Shown: in pieces, positions 1 to 11,400 of the stretch | Layout of the letters: each line of letters opens with the position of its first letter | Numbering within the stretch: the first letter of the stretch is position 1 | NCBI RefSeq assembly: GCF_947179515.1 | Contig: NC_067488.1 | Span: 36,609,842 to 36,673,841 of the forward strand | Source of the DNA: Apodemus sylvaticus | Lineage: Eukaryota; Chordata; Mammalia; Rodentia; Muridae | DNA: 64,000 nucleotides | Direction: 5' to 3' | Made by a program: the position numbers and the translations under genes | Notes under the pieces: model-generated | What the model saw: the letters and a program-made list of their open reading frames with translations, nothing else | Databases searched by the model: none | What the model was told of the DNA's origin: nothing

Positions 1-1119
1 AGTAGAATCAGAGATGAAGCTGTCTGTCTGACATCATCCAATCAATGACAAGAGAGCTTGAACTAGAAGCTAGCTGACCTCCATTCTAGGCACCTTACCT
101 TTTTCCTCCCTTTCTCTCCCCTATGCTTCTGCTTGCCTATGGCAAGAACTTCATGTTTTAAGTTGCAGTCACTTATAAGCATCAAAATGAGAAGTTGTTT
201 TCACAGTCTTGCTATAATTAAGTCATCAGCACTACTTACAAAAACAGAACTGTGCCTTTTTAATTAGTGTCTTGAATGTAAATTAATGGTTCATTATTCT
301 CTCTCATTTCCAGCTGAGATGGTTATTAAAGTCGGGAGAAATAATGAATAGTCAGACAGGGAAACCCAATGGTTTGAAGAGGGTCAATTCCCCCCCCTTA
401 CATCCTCAGTATACTGGAGTGAACTAAGAGTCCCCAACTCCTCACAAAGCACCATGGGAAGCTAAAGAGAACATGTAACATTTGAGTTTACATCACCTCC
501 AATCAATGATAGTCTACATACAGACTAAGGAAATGTCCTGAGAGGGTACACTGTGTTCCCATGAGGTTTACTGCATTTTGATAGCAATGCTATATGATTC
601 TTATTTCTTGATTCTAGAGACGTTAAAGGCATCTTTTATTCATCTACTGTGCTATGAGGACTTACTGTGAGCCAGTTCTGGTGTTCATTGCTGGAGCCTC
701 GAGATTAATCACTGAGATGTGATTCAGCTTCAAGTATGAGATGTGTGAATACATGAGAAATTGCTGCTAACCATGGGGCCAAGTTTATTTGGCAAAATTG
801 ACTGGCTCTTTTCCCAATGTTTGGGACTAAGTCTTGCATAAAATCTAATATTAAAAAATAACTAGACCTAAAAAGTTGAGAGTATATTGTGTTCCTTCTC
901 TATTCAATGCTATAATGCATATTTTTCTACAGTTCTCTAAATATTTTATGATACCTACCTGAAGGATGCTACAATATTATGCTACAATATGCTAAAAGAA
1001 GTTATTTTCATTTCAGCAATATTTACTGAATCCTCCCCACACTTTGGTGAAGCCCAATAGAACATAGTAGAGTCTTAGTGATAGACTGAAAGTCCACCTG
1101 TCATTTGTACAAATTGCCA
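1..1119. other. Unique non-coding sequence
   Basis: I recognise no gene or repeat here. The sequence is AT-rich with a short C run near 391-398. The piece around 660-750 vaguely resembles an old mammalian repeat but is too diverged to name. Confidence 0.5.
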
Positions 1120-1283
1120 ACCCATCAGCAAGCGTCAATCTCTGACACTATTAATGATACTCTGCTATACTTGCAGCCTAGCATAACTGTCCACTGAGAG
1201 GCTTTACTCAGCAGCTGACTGAAACAGATGCAGATACTACAGCCAAATATTAGACTTAGGCCAGGGACTCTTATGGAAGAGTT

Positions 1284-1879
1284 AGAATGTAAGGAATACA
1301 TGTAAGCAATATAAAAGAAATTACAAACGTAACCCAGCCCAGAGTGTGTGAGTGTAAAATGTGATAAAGGTAAACACCCTGACTCAATGAACACCTCAAT
1401 TTTAATTGACCAAACAGGTACCGTGAAGAATAGGAGCGTGTGTGTAGAGACTGATAAGCCTAGTGTTAGATAAGGTGGTGTCGCAGGCCTGAGCTGAAAG
1501 AGACTTAAAATCCCTGTTTCGACAGCGAAGGTTTGGCTCATTCCTGAGAGCTCCAATGGAGACTCTTTGTGTTGAGACTGATTCATTCCAGGAGTAAACC
1601 CACCAACTCCAACACCCGAACTCTGGACTGAGGCTCCAGCAGGGATCCAAAGCACAGTGAGGAAGTGTGGGCCTTACCTACACTTCCATCAGAACTAGGC
1701 TACAGCACTTAGTGTGTGTGTGTGTGTGTGTGTGTGTATGAATGAATGTGATGTGATCCCTTTTCACTTTATATTTGTTCATTGTTGCTTATGAATAAAT
1801 ACTAGTGTAACTTGATCTACTGAGTCAGAGGCACTTTCTCTCCTCCTCAGCTCCATCCCTAAACCTGATTCAGGCACAG
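1284..1879. mobile_element. Unassigned insert inside the Lx 3' UTR
   Basis: This ~595-bp stretch separates two halves of one L1 3' UTR, so it presumably arrived after the L1. It starts with TG, ends with CA and contains an AATAAA-like signal near 1792, which would suit a solo LTR. I see no clear target-site duplication and do not recognise the family. A 176-codon antisense open frame covers much of it but has no recognisable protein features. It contains a (TG)n tract. Confidence 0.4.
1712..1737. repeat. (TG)n microsatellite
   Basis: About 13 uninterrupted TG dinucleotides followed by TATGAATGAATG. Confidence 0.95.
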
Positions 1880-2315
1880 GGGAGTCATATTAAAGGTCCT
1901 GAAGGCAATAGGAACTCCACAGACAGACCAACAGAGTCAACTCACCTGGACTTCTGGTAGACCTCAGAGACTGAGCCACCAAACAAAGAGGGCTTGTCCG
2001 AGACTCTTGACACATATATAGCAGACATGCAGCTCAGTCTCCATTTGGATCTCCCAATAACTAGACCTGTGGCTGCCCCTAAAGCTGCAGCTTGACTGTG
2101 GAAACCATTCCTGAACAGGGCTGCCTTGTCTAGCCTACTGGGGAGAGGATGTGCCTAATCCTGCAGAGAATTTGCATGCCAGAAAGAGGGGGGACCTAGG
2201 GGAACCCACCCTCTCAAAGGAAAAGGGGAGTGGGATGGGGAAGAACTTTGAGATGGGGGACTGGAAGGGTAGTACAGGGTTTAGGATATAAATAAATAAA
2301 TATAAAAAAAGAGGT

Positions 2316-3539
2316 CAAATTACAATGATCCTGTCCTGTAATTCAGAGTTGGATTAGCTAGACCCAGTGGCAAATGTGACTTTCCTTTCTGGAACCTGGT
2401 CTATAAAACAAAGAGGTCAAACACAAAGGCACTAAGCCCTCTACCAAGTGCTTGCATGATTCTACAGTTTTACAAAATATGTTTTCATCTTTAAAGGCCA
2501 TAGTTCCTGAATGATTCCATTCACAAGGACAGCCTGATGCTAGGATGTCTAAAGATCAAGAAAAAAAAATCTATTATCCCAGGACATCCAAGGAGAATTG
2601 AAAAATACCATCAGAGAGTAACCAGCAACCTTGCTGGTAATTGTTAGATGGAGAGGGCGACAGCAGCCAAGCCCAGGCAGCAGGGTTGTAAACGAGGGCA
2701 CATTAGCTGGATAAAATGCTTGCCAGGAGCAGGGACCCATAAATACTCCATGACACCCAATTGATTTCTCAAAATGAGTTCCATTTCTGATTTGTAGATC
2801 CAATTGATGATGCTTTGGGTTGTTTTTTAGCCTCTGCATCCCATGTGCTGTGTCTACCTCAGAACTTTTCTGCTCCCATCAAGCAATCACACTCAATCTA
2901 GCCTACCTCAACACTCCCCAGCTCTCTGAAGCTTTCAGGCATAAGGCTGATAAAATAGGCTCATTAACCAAGGACTAGGATACTTGAGAAAACTGGTACA
3001 AAGAAAGGTAATGAAGGTTGATGGAGGTGACATCCTAAACCACAACAATGCCCAGAATGGGATGCTGGAGTTTCCTAAGACTTGAGTTCACACTAATTCC
3101 TCTTAGTGTTTTCAATTGTTTCCAAGTGACAGATGCTACAAAATGTAAATATTTTTCTAAAACTATCAAATTAAAGGTGCTTAAAAATACAGGACAATAA
3201 ATTCTGTTTCTAAACATCATACCCCAAGGACTAAGGGAAAAGCTTAGCATATCACTGTAGCAATCAGGGAATTGGGACATCTGTTTTAACAGCCAACAAA
3301 TCTCAGCAGTTTACAACAGATAGGGTTGATTTTCTATGTATTCATTCTCTAATCACATATTCCAAGTAATAAGTTGTATTCTAAGGGAAAATGGCCCATA
3401 TGGAAAGGTCAGGCCGTCTAGGAAGAAAGTTCAGAGCACCTAGTCTATTGGTAGGCCTATGGCCATGAAAGACTCAAGAGAGATCTTTTCCTTAATATCA
3501 ACCATGACTAGTAGCCCTGGCAACATCTAGGGCCTGAGT
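2316..3539. other. Unique non-coding sequence
   Basis: I recognise no repeat or gene. The antisense open frames of 81 and 96 codons show no domain, and their composition looks like chance. Confidence 0.5.
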
Positions 3540-3711
3540 TCATATCCCTCCAAATAAGTGAACAAAGACCATAGTGGCAAACTCCTATAATCTTAGTGCT
3601 GTGGAGGCAAAGGCAGGAAGATGCCTGGAATTCACAGATGAGCCCATAGCAGAATACAAAGCCTCAGACGCAAGGGCAGACTGTCTAGAAACAGTGTAGA
3701 GAACAATTTAG

Positions 3712-3712
<1 letters not shown>
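3540..3712 (+). mobile_element. B1/B4-like SINE, diverged
   Basis: The region 3572-3640 follows the B1/B4 pattern (gtggcaaactcctataatc..., then ...ggaggcaaaggcaggaaga) in plus orientation. It is heavily diverged and ends at an AT microsatellite. Confidence 0.55.

Positions 3713-3716
<4 letters not shown>

Positions 3717-3749
<33 letters not shown>
3717..3749. repeat. (TA)n microsatellite
   Basis: About 16 AT dinucleotides in a row, at the 3' side of a SINE relic. Confidence 0.95.
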
Positions 3750-3755
<6 letters not shown>

Positions 3756-3870
3756 CGACTTTTGACCTCAATATAGATGCATATACATATGAGTGTGTAT
3801 CAACACATGTGCACACATACACAAACATGTAAATGTGTGCACACACATTCATAGAAAAGAAGGGTACCAT

Positions 3871-4068
3871 GGGACTGGTAAGATGGTCAGCTGTTAAGAG
3901 CACAAGCTGCTCTTCCAGAAGACCCAAATTTAATTCTCTGCTTCAAATGGCAGCACACAACCACCCATACCTCCAGTTCCAGGGAATCTGGCAGTCTCTC
4001 CTAGCCTATGTGATTAGACATGTAAGCAAAACACTCATACATATAAAATAAATTTGATGTTTAAAAAA
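3871..4068 (+). mobile_element. B2/B3 SINE
   Basis: Starts with a tRNA-derived head (gggactggtaagatggtcag, then gttaagagcac and tgctcttccagaagac), continues with the B3-type body (ccagttccagggaatctg) and ends in an A-rich tail near 4046-4067. The A and B box region of the RNA polymerase III promoter is visible but mutated. Confidence 0.85.
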
Positions 4069-4374
4069 GTGCATCCATATTTGCAAGAGAATCCAGATTT
4101 ATCCACTACCTGTCTCGTGTCAGGTACCGACCCACATGCTTGCACATGTTGTGTAATATAACAATTGCCACAACATTGAGGAAAAAGTCAATATCTCAGT
4201 ATGTAAAGAAATCCACCCCAAACTATACTCAGTTCTAAATGGGATGCCTTCATCAAATTGTTCCCCTCCATGCTCAAGGAGCTAGCTATCTATCAAGAAG
4301 ATGGGGAGCTTGAAAGAGCCAGAGGTAGTGGGAGACTCCAATGAAACTGTCTTCCATTCTCAACAGACTGGTGC

Positions 4375-4631
4375 ACATATGAGCTCACAGCACCTGTAGC
4401 AGAATGCTGAAGACCTGCCAGGGTCCAAGCAAGATGGAGTCTTAGCTCTGAGAAAGGGAGGTGAGGACAGGGTCACACCCCTAACCAAGCCACTCTTTTC
4501 AATTGTTACCTACTGGCAAAGGGAAAATCAGTTTTCTTCAATAGAGTGTCACTGGGTATATCAACAACACGGTAGGGCAGGCCCTATGCCCAGGAGTGAC
4601 TGGCCAATACAGAATGAACTTGGGTGTTTTG

Positions 4632-4674
<43 letters not shown>

Positions 4675-4905
4675 TATGTGTGTGTGTGGTGTGTGTATGT
4701 GTGTAGTGTGTGTGTGTATGTGTGTGTGTATATGTATGTGTATATGTGTGTGTGTGTGTTTAAGAAAGAAGAAAGGTGAATAGGTAAGGAGGTAGGGAGA
4801 ATCTGGGAGATGTTGTGGGGAGGGAAAAAAGCATGATCAAAATATATTGTATGAAAAATATTTTAAATCATTTTTTTAAAAAAAGAAAGGGGAAAAAAAG
4901 AAATT
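4375..4905 (+). mobile_element. LINE-1 (Lx-like) 3' UTR
   Basis: The block with 'gcaggccctatgcccaggag', 'tgactggccaata', a long TG tract, 'ggtaaggaggtagggagaat' and 'catgatcaaaatatattgta' matches the 3' UTR and end of an older rodent LINE-1. It ends in an A-rich tail (4876-4903). No ORF2 is left. Confidence 0.7.
4634..4759. repeat. (TG)n microsatellite, imperfect
   Basis: A pure TG run of about 32 bases, then TG repeats broken by TATG and GGTG units. It lies inside the L1 3' UTR, where this family normally has a simple-repeat tract. Confidence 0.9.
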
Positions 4906-5570
4906 TATCCCACACTATCTTGCTGGTTATCAAGTGCATAAGACAAGGTAAATTCCATCTTCCTCTATGTAGTACTTTAACTATAGTTGAAAGTGGGCCA
5001 CTGGATAAAAACCTGAACAGGCTGTATAGTTATGTACTGGAGAAGAAAATGCAATGCTCAGTCAAGGCTTAAGACATATAAATTTTAAATGATTCAGAGG
5101 GAAATCTGAAATTTTCCTGCAGTTAGATTTAAAAAGAGGCCTTACAAGCTATTCCAGTCAGTCAAAACTCAGTGAGAAACGTAGTGTTCCCCATAGATGA
5201 TGGAGCATCAATTATAGTCAGGGCACCCTGCCCCATAGCTTATCCCAATGGGAATTATATAGCTTATGGAAATAATTATGAAGCTTAATCCCATCACACT
5301 GGGAACAACTGTAATAAAATGCATCCATAGTATTCTTTTGGTGCAAGGATGAAGCTGAAGGAGATGCAGGGCAGGCTCAGAATGGCCCTTCTCTTTGTAC
5401 TCTTCTCCTAATCAGTCATATTTGTTAAGTCCTGGATCAATATTCTCTGCCTCACTTCAATCTTATGATCATCAAGCATACAGAGTTCCTGTGTGGTGGA
5501 GGCTAGAGTTCTAAGTAAATGAGTGGAAAGACACTGGGAAAGACTATTAAAAAATGTATCTTTCTTGTAT
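4906..5570. other. Unique non-coding sequence
   Basis: No gene or repeat recognised. The 85-codon frame at 4815-5072 runs out of the A-rich L1 tail and is a chance frame. Confidence 0.5.
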
Positions 5571-5780
5571 CTGGAAAGATGGCTCAGTAGTTAAAAGCAC
5601 ATGCTACTCTTCTAGAGGAACCAAGTTCAGTCCCCAGAACCCATATCATATGCTTACAAGCTCCTGTAACTCCCACTTCTGAGGAAACGTGACCTCTGGT
5701 CTACTTGGGGACTTGCATCCAAGGTTACACACCCATGCATAGACAGACATATATACACACAATTTAAAAAATAAAATAAG
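5571..5780 (+). mobile_element. B2/B3 SINE
   Basis: TRNA-like head (ctggaaagatggctcagtag, then ttaaaagcac), B3-type body (tgtaactcccacttctgag, then ggacttgcatcc) and an A-rich tail at 5762-5779. The tail directly abuts the 5' end of the Atp5mf processed pseudogene, so one retroposon landed next to the other. Confidence 0.85.
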
Positions 5781-6135
5781 GGTTTTCAGAGACGAGGCCT
5801 GCAAGATGACATCCTTTGTGCAACTGAAGAAGAGGCTCATGGACGTTAAACTGGGAGCGCTGCCAGGCTGGATATTGATGTGGGATCTCACCCCCATGGA
5901 CATTGTGGGAGCTTTTCAGAGAGTTTACTACTGGTATTACAATATGTACATTAATATTTGGTAAGGCAGCTTTGTGGGGCTCAACATGGGGTTGGCAGCT
6001 TATCTGCTTTTCAGATACTTTATTTCTGAATGGTTGGTAGTACAAGTACCAATGTCACAAGCTCACTATTGAGCACACTGTACCCCAGAGCAAAACTAGT
6101 TGCCCAGGTCTCATCTGTGACAAAGTTAACTGTGG
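5781..6135 (+). pseudogene. Atp5mf: Processed pseudogene of ATP synthase subunit f
   Basis: Translating from the ATG at 5806 gives a collinear match to mitochondrial ATP synthase membrane subunit f (Atp5mf, formerly Atp5j2), a small single-pass inner-membrane protein of the F1Fo complex. The frame has 88 codons before TGA at 6070-6072, the same length as the rodent protein, with no indel. Recognisable parts include the N-terminal LKKRLMDVKLGALPGWILM region, GAFQR, YYNMYIN and the membrane-segment remnant MGLAAYLLFRYFIS. The family lysine codon at 5962-5964 is now TAA, and the conserved basic C-terminus has been replaced. There are no introns, and a likely 5' UTR piece (5781-5805) precedes the ATG, as expected of a retrocopy. 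The 3' end is placed near 6135 from a presumed 3' UTR remnant; no poly(A) tail or target-site duplication is clear. The copy is non-functional because of the premature stop. Confidence 0.88.
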
Positions 6136-6189
6136 CTGAATCTTCATATTGACTAAGAACTAATGTCCAATAAGAGGTGACTGGTTCAA

Positions 6190-6256
6190 AATGATGATGA
6201 TGGGGGTGGTGGGATGGTGGTGGAGGTGGTGATAGTGGTGGTGGTAGAGGTCGTAG
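6190..6256. repeat. GGT/GAT-rich low-complexity tract
   Basis: Imperfect GAT and GGTGGT trinucleotide runs, all G on the plus strand, downstream of the pseudogene. Confidence 0.85.
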
Positions 6257-6619
6257 AGATCAATGTAGTAAATTGTTTAAAATATATATGTTCCTGACCC
6301 TGTCTTGATTACTTTATATTGCAATTAATAAGACACCATGGCTAAGATGAATAGTATGATGAAAGACTGCTAAGAAGATGAAGTAACATAAGCATTTCAA
6401 ACAGAGAAAATTGGAAGCACAATGACTTGGGGACATAAAAAGGTGGATATCGATGGGTTTATATTTTGTCCTTTCTAAAGCATTAAATTTGAGAAATAGA
6501 TGCAGAAAGATTAGTAGGGACCAGATAACCATATACCCATATCTTTAAGTGTGCTCGCCTGGATAAGGCAGAAGGACAAACACCAAGGAAGAAGAAGAAA
6601 ATTCATATTTTGGGGTGTT

Positions 6620-6985
6620 CTCTCTCACTGATCATGTACATTGAGTGTGAAATGCCCTCTGCACACTCACATAGTTGAGTGCCTGATCTCCAGATGTTTG
6701 GCATTGGTTCTAGACCTCACAGAACCTTTACAGGATAAAGCCTAGTTGTCAGATTCAAGTTGCTGAGAATAGGCCTTGTGGTTTATAGGCCAGGCCCACT
6801 TTCAGTATGCTCTCGGCTTTCTGACTAGGCATCCAGTGTGACCAGCTGCCTTACACTCCCGAGGTCATGCCTTCCTTACCATTATGTAGTACATCTCTTC
6901 TTAAACTGCAAGGCAAAATAAACCCTTCCTCCTTTGAGTCATTTTTCATGGTATCTTTTCACACTTATGAGAGAAGACCAATTAA
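6620..6985 (+). mobile_element. MaLR-type LTR, solo and diverged
   Basis: Follows the layout of rodent MaLR LTRs: 'gtgtgaaatgccct' at the left, 'ggccttgtggtttataggcc' in the middle, then 'ccatgccttcc'-like text, 'aaaataaacccttcctcc' (poly(A) signal region) and a 'ggtatcttttcacac' end. No internal retroviral sequence is attached. Confidence 0.6.
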
Positions 6986-7269
6986 AGAAGGCAGTATGAT
7001 TCTGGAAAGATGCAGAATATATGGCAAGCCAATATGCTTTTCCAGTCAGGAGTCAGTGGTATTGGAGCCAAAATGGTGTAGTGTAAGTCAAACTTCAACT
7101 CCACAAAAGACAAGTTCAACTCTTCATCTGCAGTATATCTGCTCTCAATCTTACTTAGAAACAATGTCTTTATAGATATAATCAAGTTAAAAACCAGTCG
7201 TTACAGTGGCCTCTAAGCCAATGTCTTAGAGGAAGAGGGAATGTTGGTTGTAGGACACACAGGGAGATG

Positions 7270-7480
7270 CCATGTGTTAAGGATAACAAGGAGTGTCAGC
7301 ACCTCAAGAATCTATGGAACTGGAGTTTTCTGAGGTAGCAAGGCTTGGGGACATAAAAAGCCAGATATCAATGGCTTCAGACACTAACCTTCAGAACTGA
7401 AGAAATAAATTCTGTGGTTTTAAGCCCTAGTTAATGGTATTCTGCTACAGCAGTTTCAGAAATTTAACCATAAAGGACAT
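7270..7480 (+). mobile_element. MLT1-like LTR 3' part
   Basis: The stretch 'aagaaataaattctgtggtt' followed by 'ttaagccctag', 'tggtattctgctacagcag' matches the 3' end of old mammalian MaLR (MLT1) LTRs. The 5' limit is uncertain. Confidence 0.5.
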
Positions 7481-8555
7481 AAAGAACAGGTGGGTGGAGA
7501 CAAAGAATGTCCTGTAATTAGTTAACAGAAGCCATAAGTCTTAGAAAGGGTAAAAACTGGGTTTGGAGAAAGGATGGAGAGAAGATGGCCCCAAAGCTTT
7601 GAATGTTCTCCAGTGTTTGAAACATTAACTGTGTGTATTTAAGAGCTCAAGTCTGGCTGGAAAGTACTCACCTGCTCTGAAGGCAGGCAGCAGGAACAGG
7701 CTGATGGCTCCACAGCACCCTGGAGAGGTGAGCATCGCAGGCCAACTACAATGTGAACTGCTTGCTGCATCACTTTAGAGGAAGGGAAACTCTTTGGTAT
7801 CATTTGCTGTGTGGTTCAAGAAACAGATGTTCCCCTTTAATCTGAGGCTCTCCTTTATTCTGAGGACTGATGGACTTCAATGAAACCATGGCAAATGTCA
7901 TTTTGATTCAATGTGCAGCCTTATTCATTTGTGTCACATGGCCTGTGCCAATTCTATTCACCGATTATGCATCCATCTTTGATCATTAGGTTGTGCATTA
8001 GTCATCCCTATATCACTTTCAGTGCCTACCCTACTCCCACTCCTCAGTAGCCTGGTAACCTTCTCAACAAACTTTCTATCTGAAATCCCTCCTTCTTATC
8101 CTAGGTTCTAAATCCATTTCCATGTGAAATCATATGAAAGCATGCAAACCCATCTCCCCCCAAACCTGTAAGAGATCTCTGGATACTACCCCAGCCTCAC
8201 CTTTGAGTGCACTTTTGCATCCCTAAGTCTGTTTGTGATCCTGCTACTCAAAATTCTCCAAATTTCATTCTACTGCTCATGCTTTTTGCTTGTCTAGACT
8301 GACATTATTTTTTTGTTTAATATCATCTTCTTTATGGAGCCTACATAATTCCTAACCCAGTATTAGCATCTGCACATACTCTCATTGTGGGCATTCCTAG
8401 TAACTGTCTCTACAATGCTTTGTTATGACTTTGCACCACAAAATAGACTACATTCAAACTGCATCGCATCTCTTGCCTCAGCACCAGCAAGATGACGCAT
8501 GGTAGGACCTCAAGCTATGATAAATGAAAACAAAGCTACTTAAATTTTTCTGGAA
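7481..8555. other. Unique non-coding sequence
   Basis: No gene recognised. A stretch near 8320-8420 (cttctttatggagcctacat) faintly resembles the body of an L2 element but is too diverged to claim. Confidence 0.45.
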
Positions 8556-8687
8556 AGCTGCCTTCCAGGAGATCAGCTTCCAGTGTAAGCACCCGGGAGT
8601 TTTTCTATCACAGTCATGTGATTTATGACTTGTATGATTCATCAGGCTCTGTGTACCAGGTGTCACCTCTGTATTCAGCTTCGCTGA

Positions 8688-8880
8688 TCAAGAAAATGAA
8701 TTTGATCCTAGATCTCTGTCCTCCAGACAGCAGCTTGCCGGGAAAAGTCATTAATGCAGTAAATTATCTTCCCAGCTGTTAATACCACAGACTGTCCTGT
8801 TTGCCGTCTTTTAGTTCAGCTGAGCATCAATTTGTGCTGTGATATTTACATGAATATCTTCATTTCATCACTACCATTGT
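8688..8880. other. Paralogous non-coding block, copy A
   Basis: This block aligns in direct orientation with 14140-14335. By eye about three quarters of positions agree, rising to about 80% over the last 68 bases. Shared exact runs include AAGTCATTAATGCAG (8745-8759) and GTGATATTTACAT (8839-8851). It matches no repeat I know, and neither copy encodes protein. It may be a duplicated regulatory element or an unnamed ancient repeat. Confidence 0.75.
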
Positions 8881-9285
8881 CTGTCTGTTTGGCTGGGGGT
8901 AGGATTACCAAGCTGTGGCCAGAAATGGAGCCAGACCAAATCATAACTTCCCACACTGGATGAAGGACAGCCCATTTCCAATTCTCCCACTCCAGCTTAC
9001 ACTAAATACTGCCTAGCAGACAAGAAGCAAGGGATTAGAAATGCCACCCTGAAATAGAAGGCTAGACATGAGAAACAGTTTCTCTTTACTAAGACACAGG
9101 CTCTGCCACAAATGCTGACTGGAAAATTCAGAAGGATTGTGATCTCCTTAGCTGATTCTGCAGTTGGCAATGCCATATCTCACACTTTATTCCTGGATTT
9201 CAAAATTCACTACCATGAACCTACTGTGAGAGAGGCATGGTTCATTAAGAATTAAAAATGCATTAGTCTCTGAACCTTCTATTCT

Positions 9286-9388
9286 ATTCTTTTCTGTTCT
9301 ATTCTGTTCTATTCTATTCTATTCTGTCCTATTTTGTTCTGTTCTGTTCTGTTCTTTTCTATCCTATTCCATTCCATTCTATTCTATG
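9286..9388. repeat. (TTCTA)n pentanucleotide microsatellite
   Basis: About 20 imperfect copies of TTCTA/TTCTG/TTCCA units. Confidence 0.95.
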
Positions 9389-9404
9389 AATCCAAGTGTA
9401 TTAT

Positions 9405-9760
9405 TTTGGCTTTTTGTGACATCAACACAAAATAAGGTCTTCTGAGAAGGGAAAAATTTAATTGAGAAAATGCCTCTATTATATAGCTTATAGGAGAGCC
9501 TGGAGGACATTTTTCTGATTGATAATTGATCTGGGTGGACCTAGAACACTGTAAGAGATGCCACCTCTGGATAGGTAGTCTTGAGTTGTGTTAGGCTGAG
9601 AAAGCCAGAAAGCATCAGTTGCCCATGCCCTCTGCTTAAATTCTAGCCTCGAGTTCCTGCCCTGACTTCCCTTCATGATAGACTATAAGCTGTAAGATGA
9701 AATATGCTCTTTACTCCAAATCAGCATTGATCACTGTTTCTATCACATCACTAAGAAGTA
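9405..9760 (+). mobile_element. Rodent LTR-type interspersed repeat
   Basis: Recognised by 'tgagaaaatgcctctatt', 'ctgattgataattgatctgg', and 'gagttcctgccctgacttcc' followed by 'cttcatgata', the order found in a very common murid repeat with LTR-like ends. The same family recurs at 16795. I do not assign a subfamily. Confidence 0.6.
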
Positions 9761-10441
9761 AATTAGGATATCAACCAATACCTCTTATATTTTGATTGTA
9801 AGGATGTCCTAGGGACAAAGCATTGAGGTGGACATTGTAACCTATGTGTCTCAAACCAGTATGCCTTAAGCCTCTGGTAGTCAGATTTGGAGAAAAATCT
9901 AAGCATGAAAAATAATGGTCACATGGGCTCCAAGACAGAAAGGACTCTTTCATACTCAGGGAGGTGGTGTGGGGAAAGAATGGTGGTGTTTAGAGAGTAC
10001 TAGGAGCTGACAACAGTTACAGCAATATCCTATCGTATACATGACAGGAAAGTATGAAGGGAAAACTAGCATTTTATGAATGTCAGAAAATGATAGAAGA
10101 AGACCATTTGATCAACCCTGGATTATTCAGGATCCAGGTTTGGAGCAAGGACTCCAGTTAGAGCTATTGGTATGGTCAGTGAGAAGTAGGACAGCATGAG
10201 CAGGAATAACGTCAGGGCTATGATGAAAGTGACTGAGTCAAGAAAGCAGACAAGACATCTTAGTAGAGGAGAACAGGATATTTGTAAAGCAAAGATAATT
10301 TCAATGCCTGTAGCATGAGCAGCTTGGTGGATGGCAATTCTCTGTATTAAGGAAAAGGACATTAGGGAGTGTTAAACTGACTTGCAAAGCAAAATCACTA
10401 GGTTTGATGCTGGTGTGTTGTATATCAGGCATTTGACGAGC
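9761..10441. other. Unique non-coding sequence
   Basis: No gene or repeat recognised; short antisense open frames only. Confidence 0.5.
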
Positions 10442-10569
10442 GTTTCTGTGTAACAGCACTATGTCCCAAAACTTACTTTGTAGACCAGTCTGGCCTCAAA
10501 CTCACAGAGATCTACCTACCTCTGCCTCCTGAGTGCTGGGACTAAAGGCTTGTGCTATTTCACCCAGCC
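10442..10569 (-). mobile_element. B1 SINE
   Basis: Antisense 7SL-derived B1: 'tagaccagtctggcctcaaa', 'ctctgcctcctgagtgctgg', 'gactaaaggcttgtgc' and the reversed head 'cacccagcc'. Confidence 0.9.
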
Positions 10570-10587
10570 CTATTTTTTAAATGATTT

Positions 10588-10806
10588 TTATATTTGTTTC
10601 TTTTTATTATTTCATGTGAAGGACTTACTTCCCCTGCATGCTTGTATGTGGACCATGTTTGTGCATAGTGCCCTTGGTAGTCAGAAGAGGGAGGGCATCA
10701 TATCCCTTGGGACTGTAGTTACATAGATGTGAGCAGCTGTTGAAATGTTGGGACTTAACCCTGAGGACTCATTCTGAAAACAAGTGTTCTTAAAGCCATA
10801 GTCAAC
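10588..10806 (-). mobile_element. B3 SINE
   Basis: Antisense B3-type element: T-rich tail at the left (tttctttttattatttcatg), 'gtcagaagagggagggcatc', 'gagcagctgttgaaatgttg' and the decayed reversed tRNA head. It lies just behind a B1 in the same orientation. Confidence 0.7.
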
Positions 10807-11099
10807 AGTCACTCTTATGTGCAGTATCTCATTTTTCACACAGTGCCAGGGAGATATGACTTTCTGAATGATGCAAGTCTAAAGAGTAAGGTATTATGTC
10901 AACTCATACATTTGGGGCCAGCTTACATATCTACTTTCTGTCTGTGTGACCTTTAACAATTACCTGAACATACGTAAGTCTTTGTCTCCTCATCTGCAAG
11001 TAAAACAATACAACCGTTACAAAATGGGACAAAAAGAAATGACAAAATACATGCAAATGATTATTAAGCAATAGATCTCATAATGATTATTCTTTATTC

Positions 11100-11400
11100 A
11101 CTGTTAGGGGTATGTAGTGTTTCATGAAATTATGTGTCCTGTTACTAGTGCCTGGCACCCAAACCTACTTGGAATTAGGATCTTTGCAGAGGTTACAAAG
11201 TGAAGATAAGGTCATGGTGGTTGTGAATGGGCCCTAATCCTATCACTGATGTTCTTAAAAGAAGAGGGAAGTTTAGATGAGGGGCAGATCATGGGGACTG
11301 TCATGTGATAGGATGCTGCCACAAGATGAGACATATTGGGAACCACCAGGAAACAGCAGAGATGAGTAAAGAGATGTAGAACAGATTGTTTCATCAAGCC
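11100..11400 (+). mobile_element. MLT1-like LTR, ancient
   Basis: Matches the MLT1-type order: 'aattaggatctttgcagagg', 'aagataaggtcatgg', 'gggccctaatcc', 'gttcttaaaagaagaggg'. Old and diverged, with no internal region. Confidence 0.6.

Larger units (their letters stand above)
1120..2315 (+). mobile_element. LINE-1 (Lx type) 3' UTR, interrupted
   Basis: Two blocks match the 3' UTR of rodent Lx LINE-1s. The left block, about 1120-1283, carries the 'attaatgatactctg' motif and 'ctgagaggctttactcagca'. The right block, about 1880-2315, carries 'ggaactccacagacagacca', 'gctgccttgtctagcct' and ends in an A-rich tail (2289-2311). In intact copies they are nearly contiguous, so the ~600 bp between them was probably inserted later. 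No ORF2 sequence remains. Confidence 0.8.

Noticed and set aside
1125..1655. 176-codon antisense open frame as a gene
   Set aside because: It lies over an L1 3' UTR piece and the unassigned insert and has no domain. With AT-rich composition, a frame this long is roughly expected about once by chance in 64 kb.
3871..4068. tRNA gene signals
   Set aside because: The A/B-box-like sequences belong to a B2/B3 SINE head; no cloverleaf can be formed.
4586..4783. Cys/Val-rich small protein
   Set aside because: Translation of a (TG)n tract in an L1 3' UTR.
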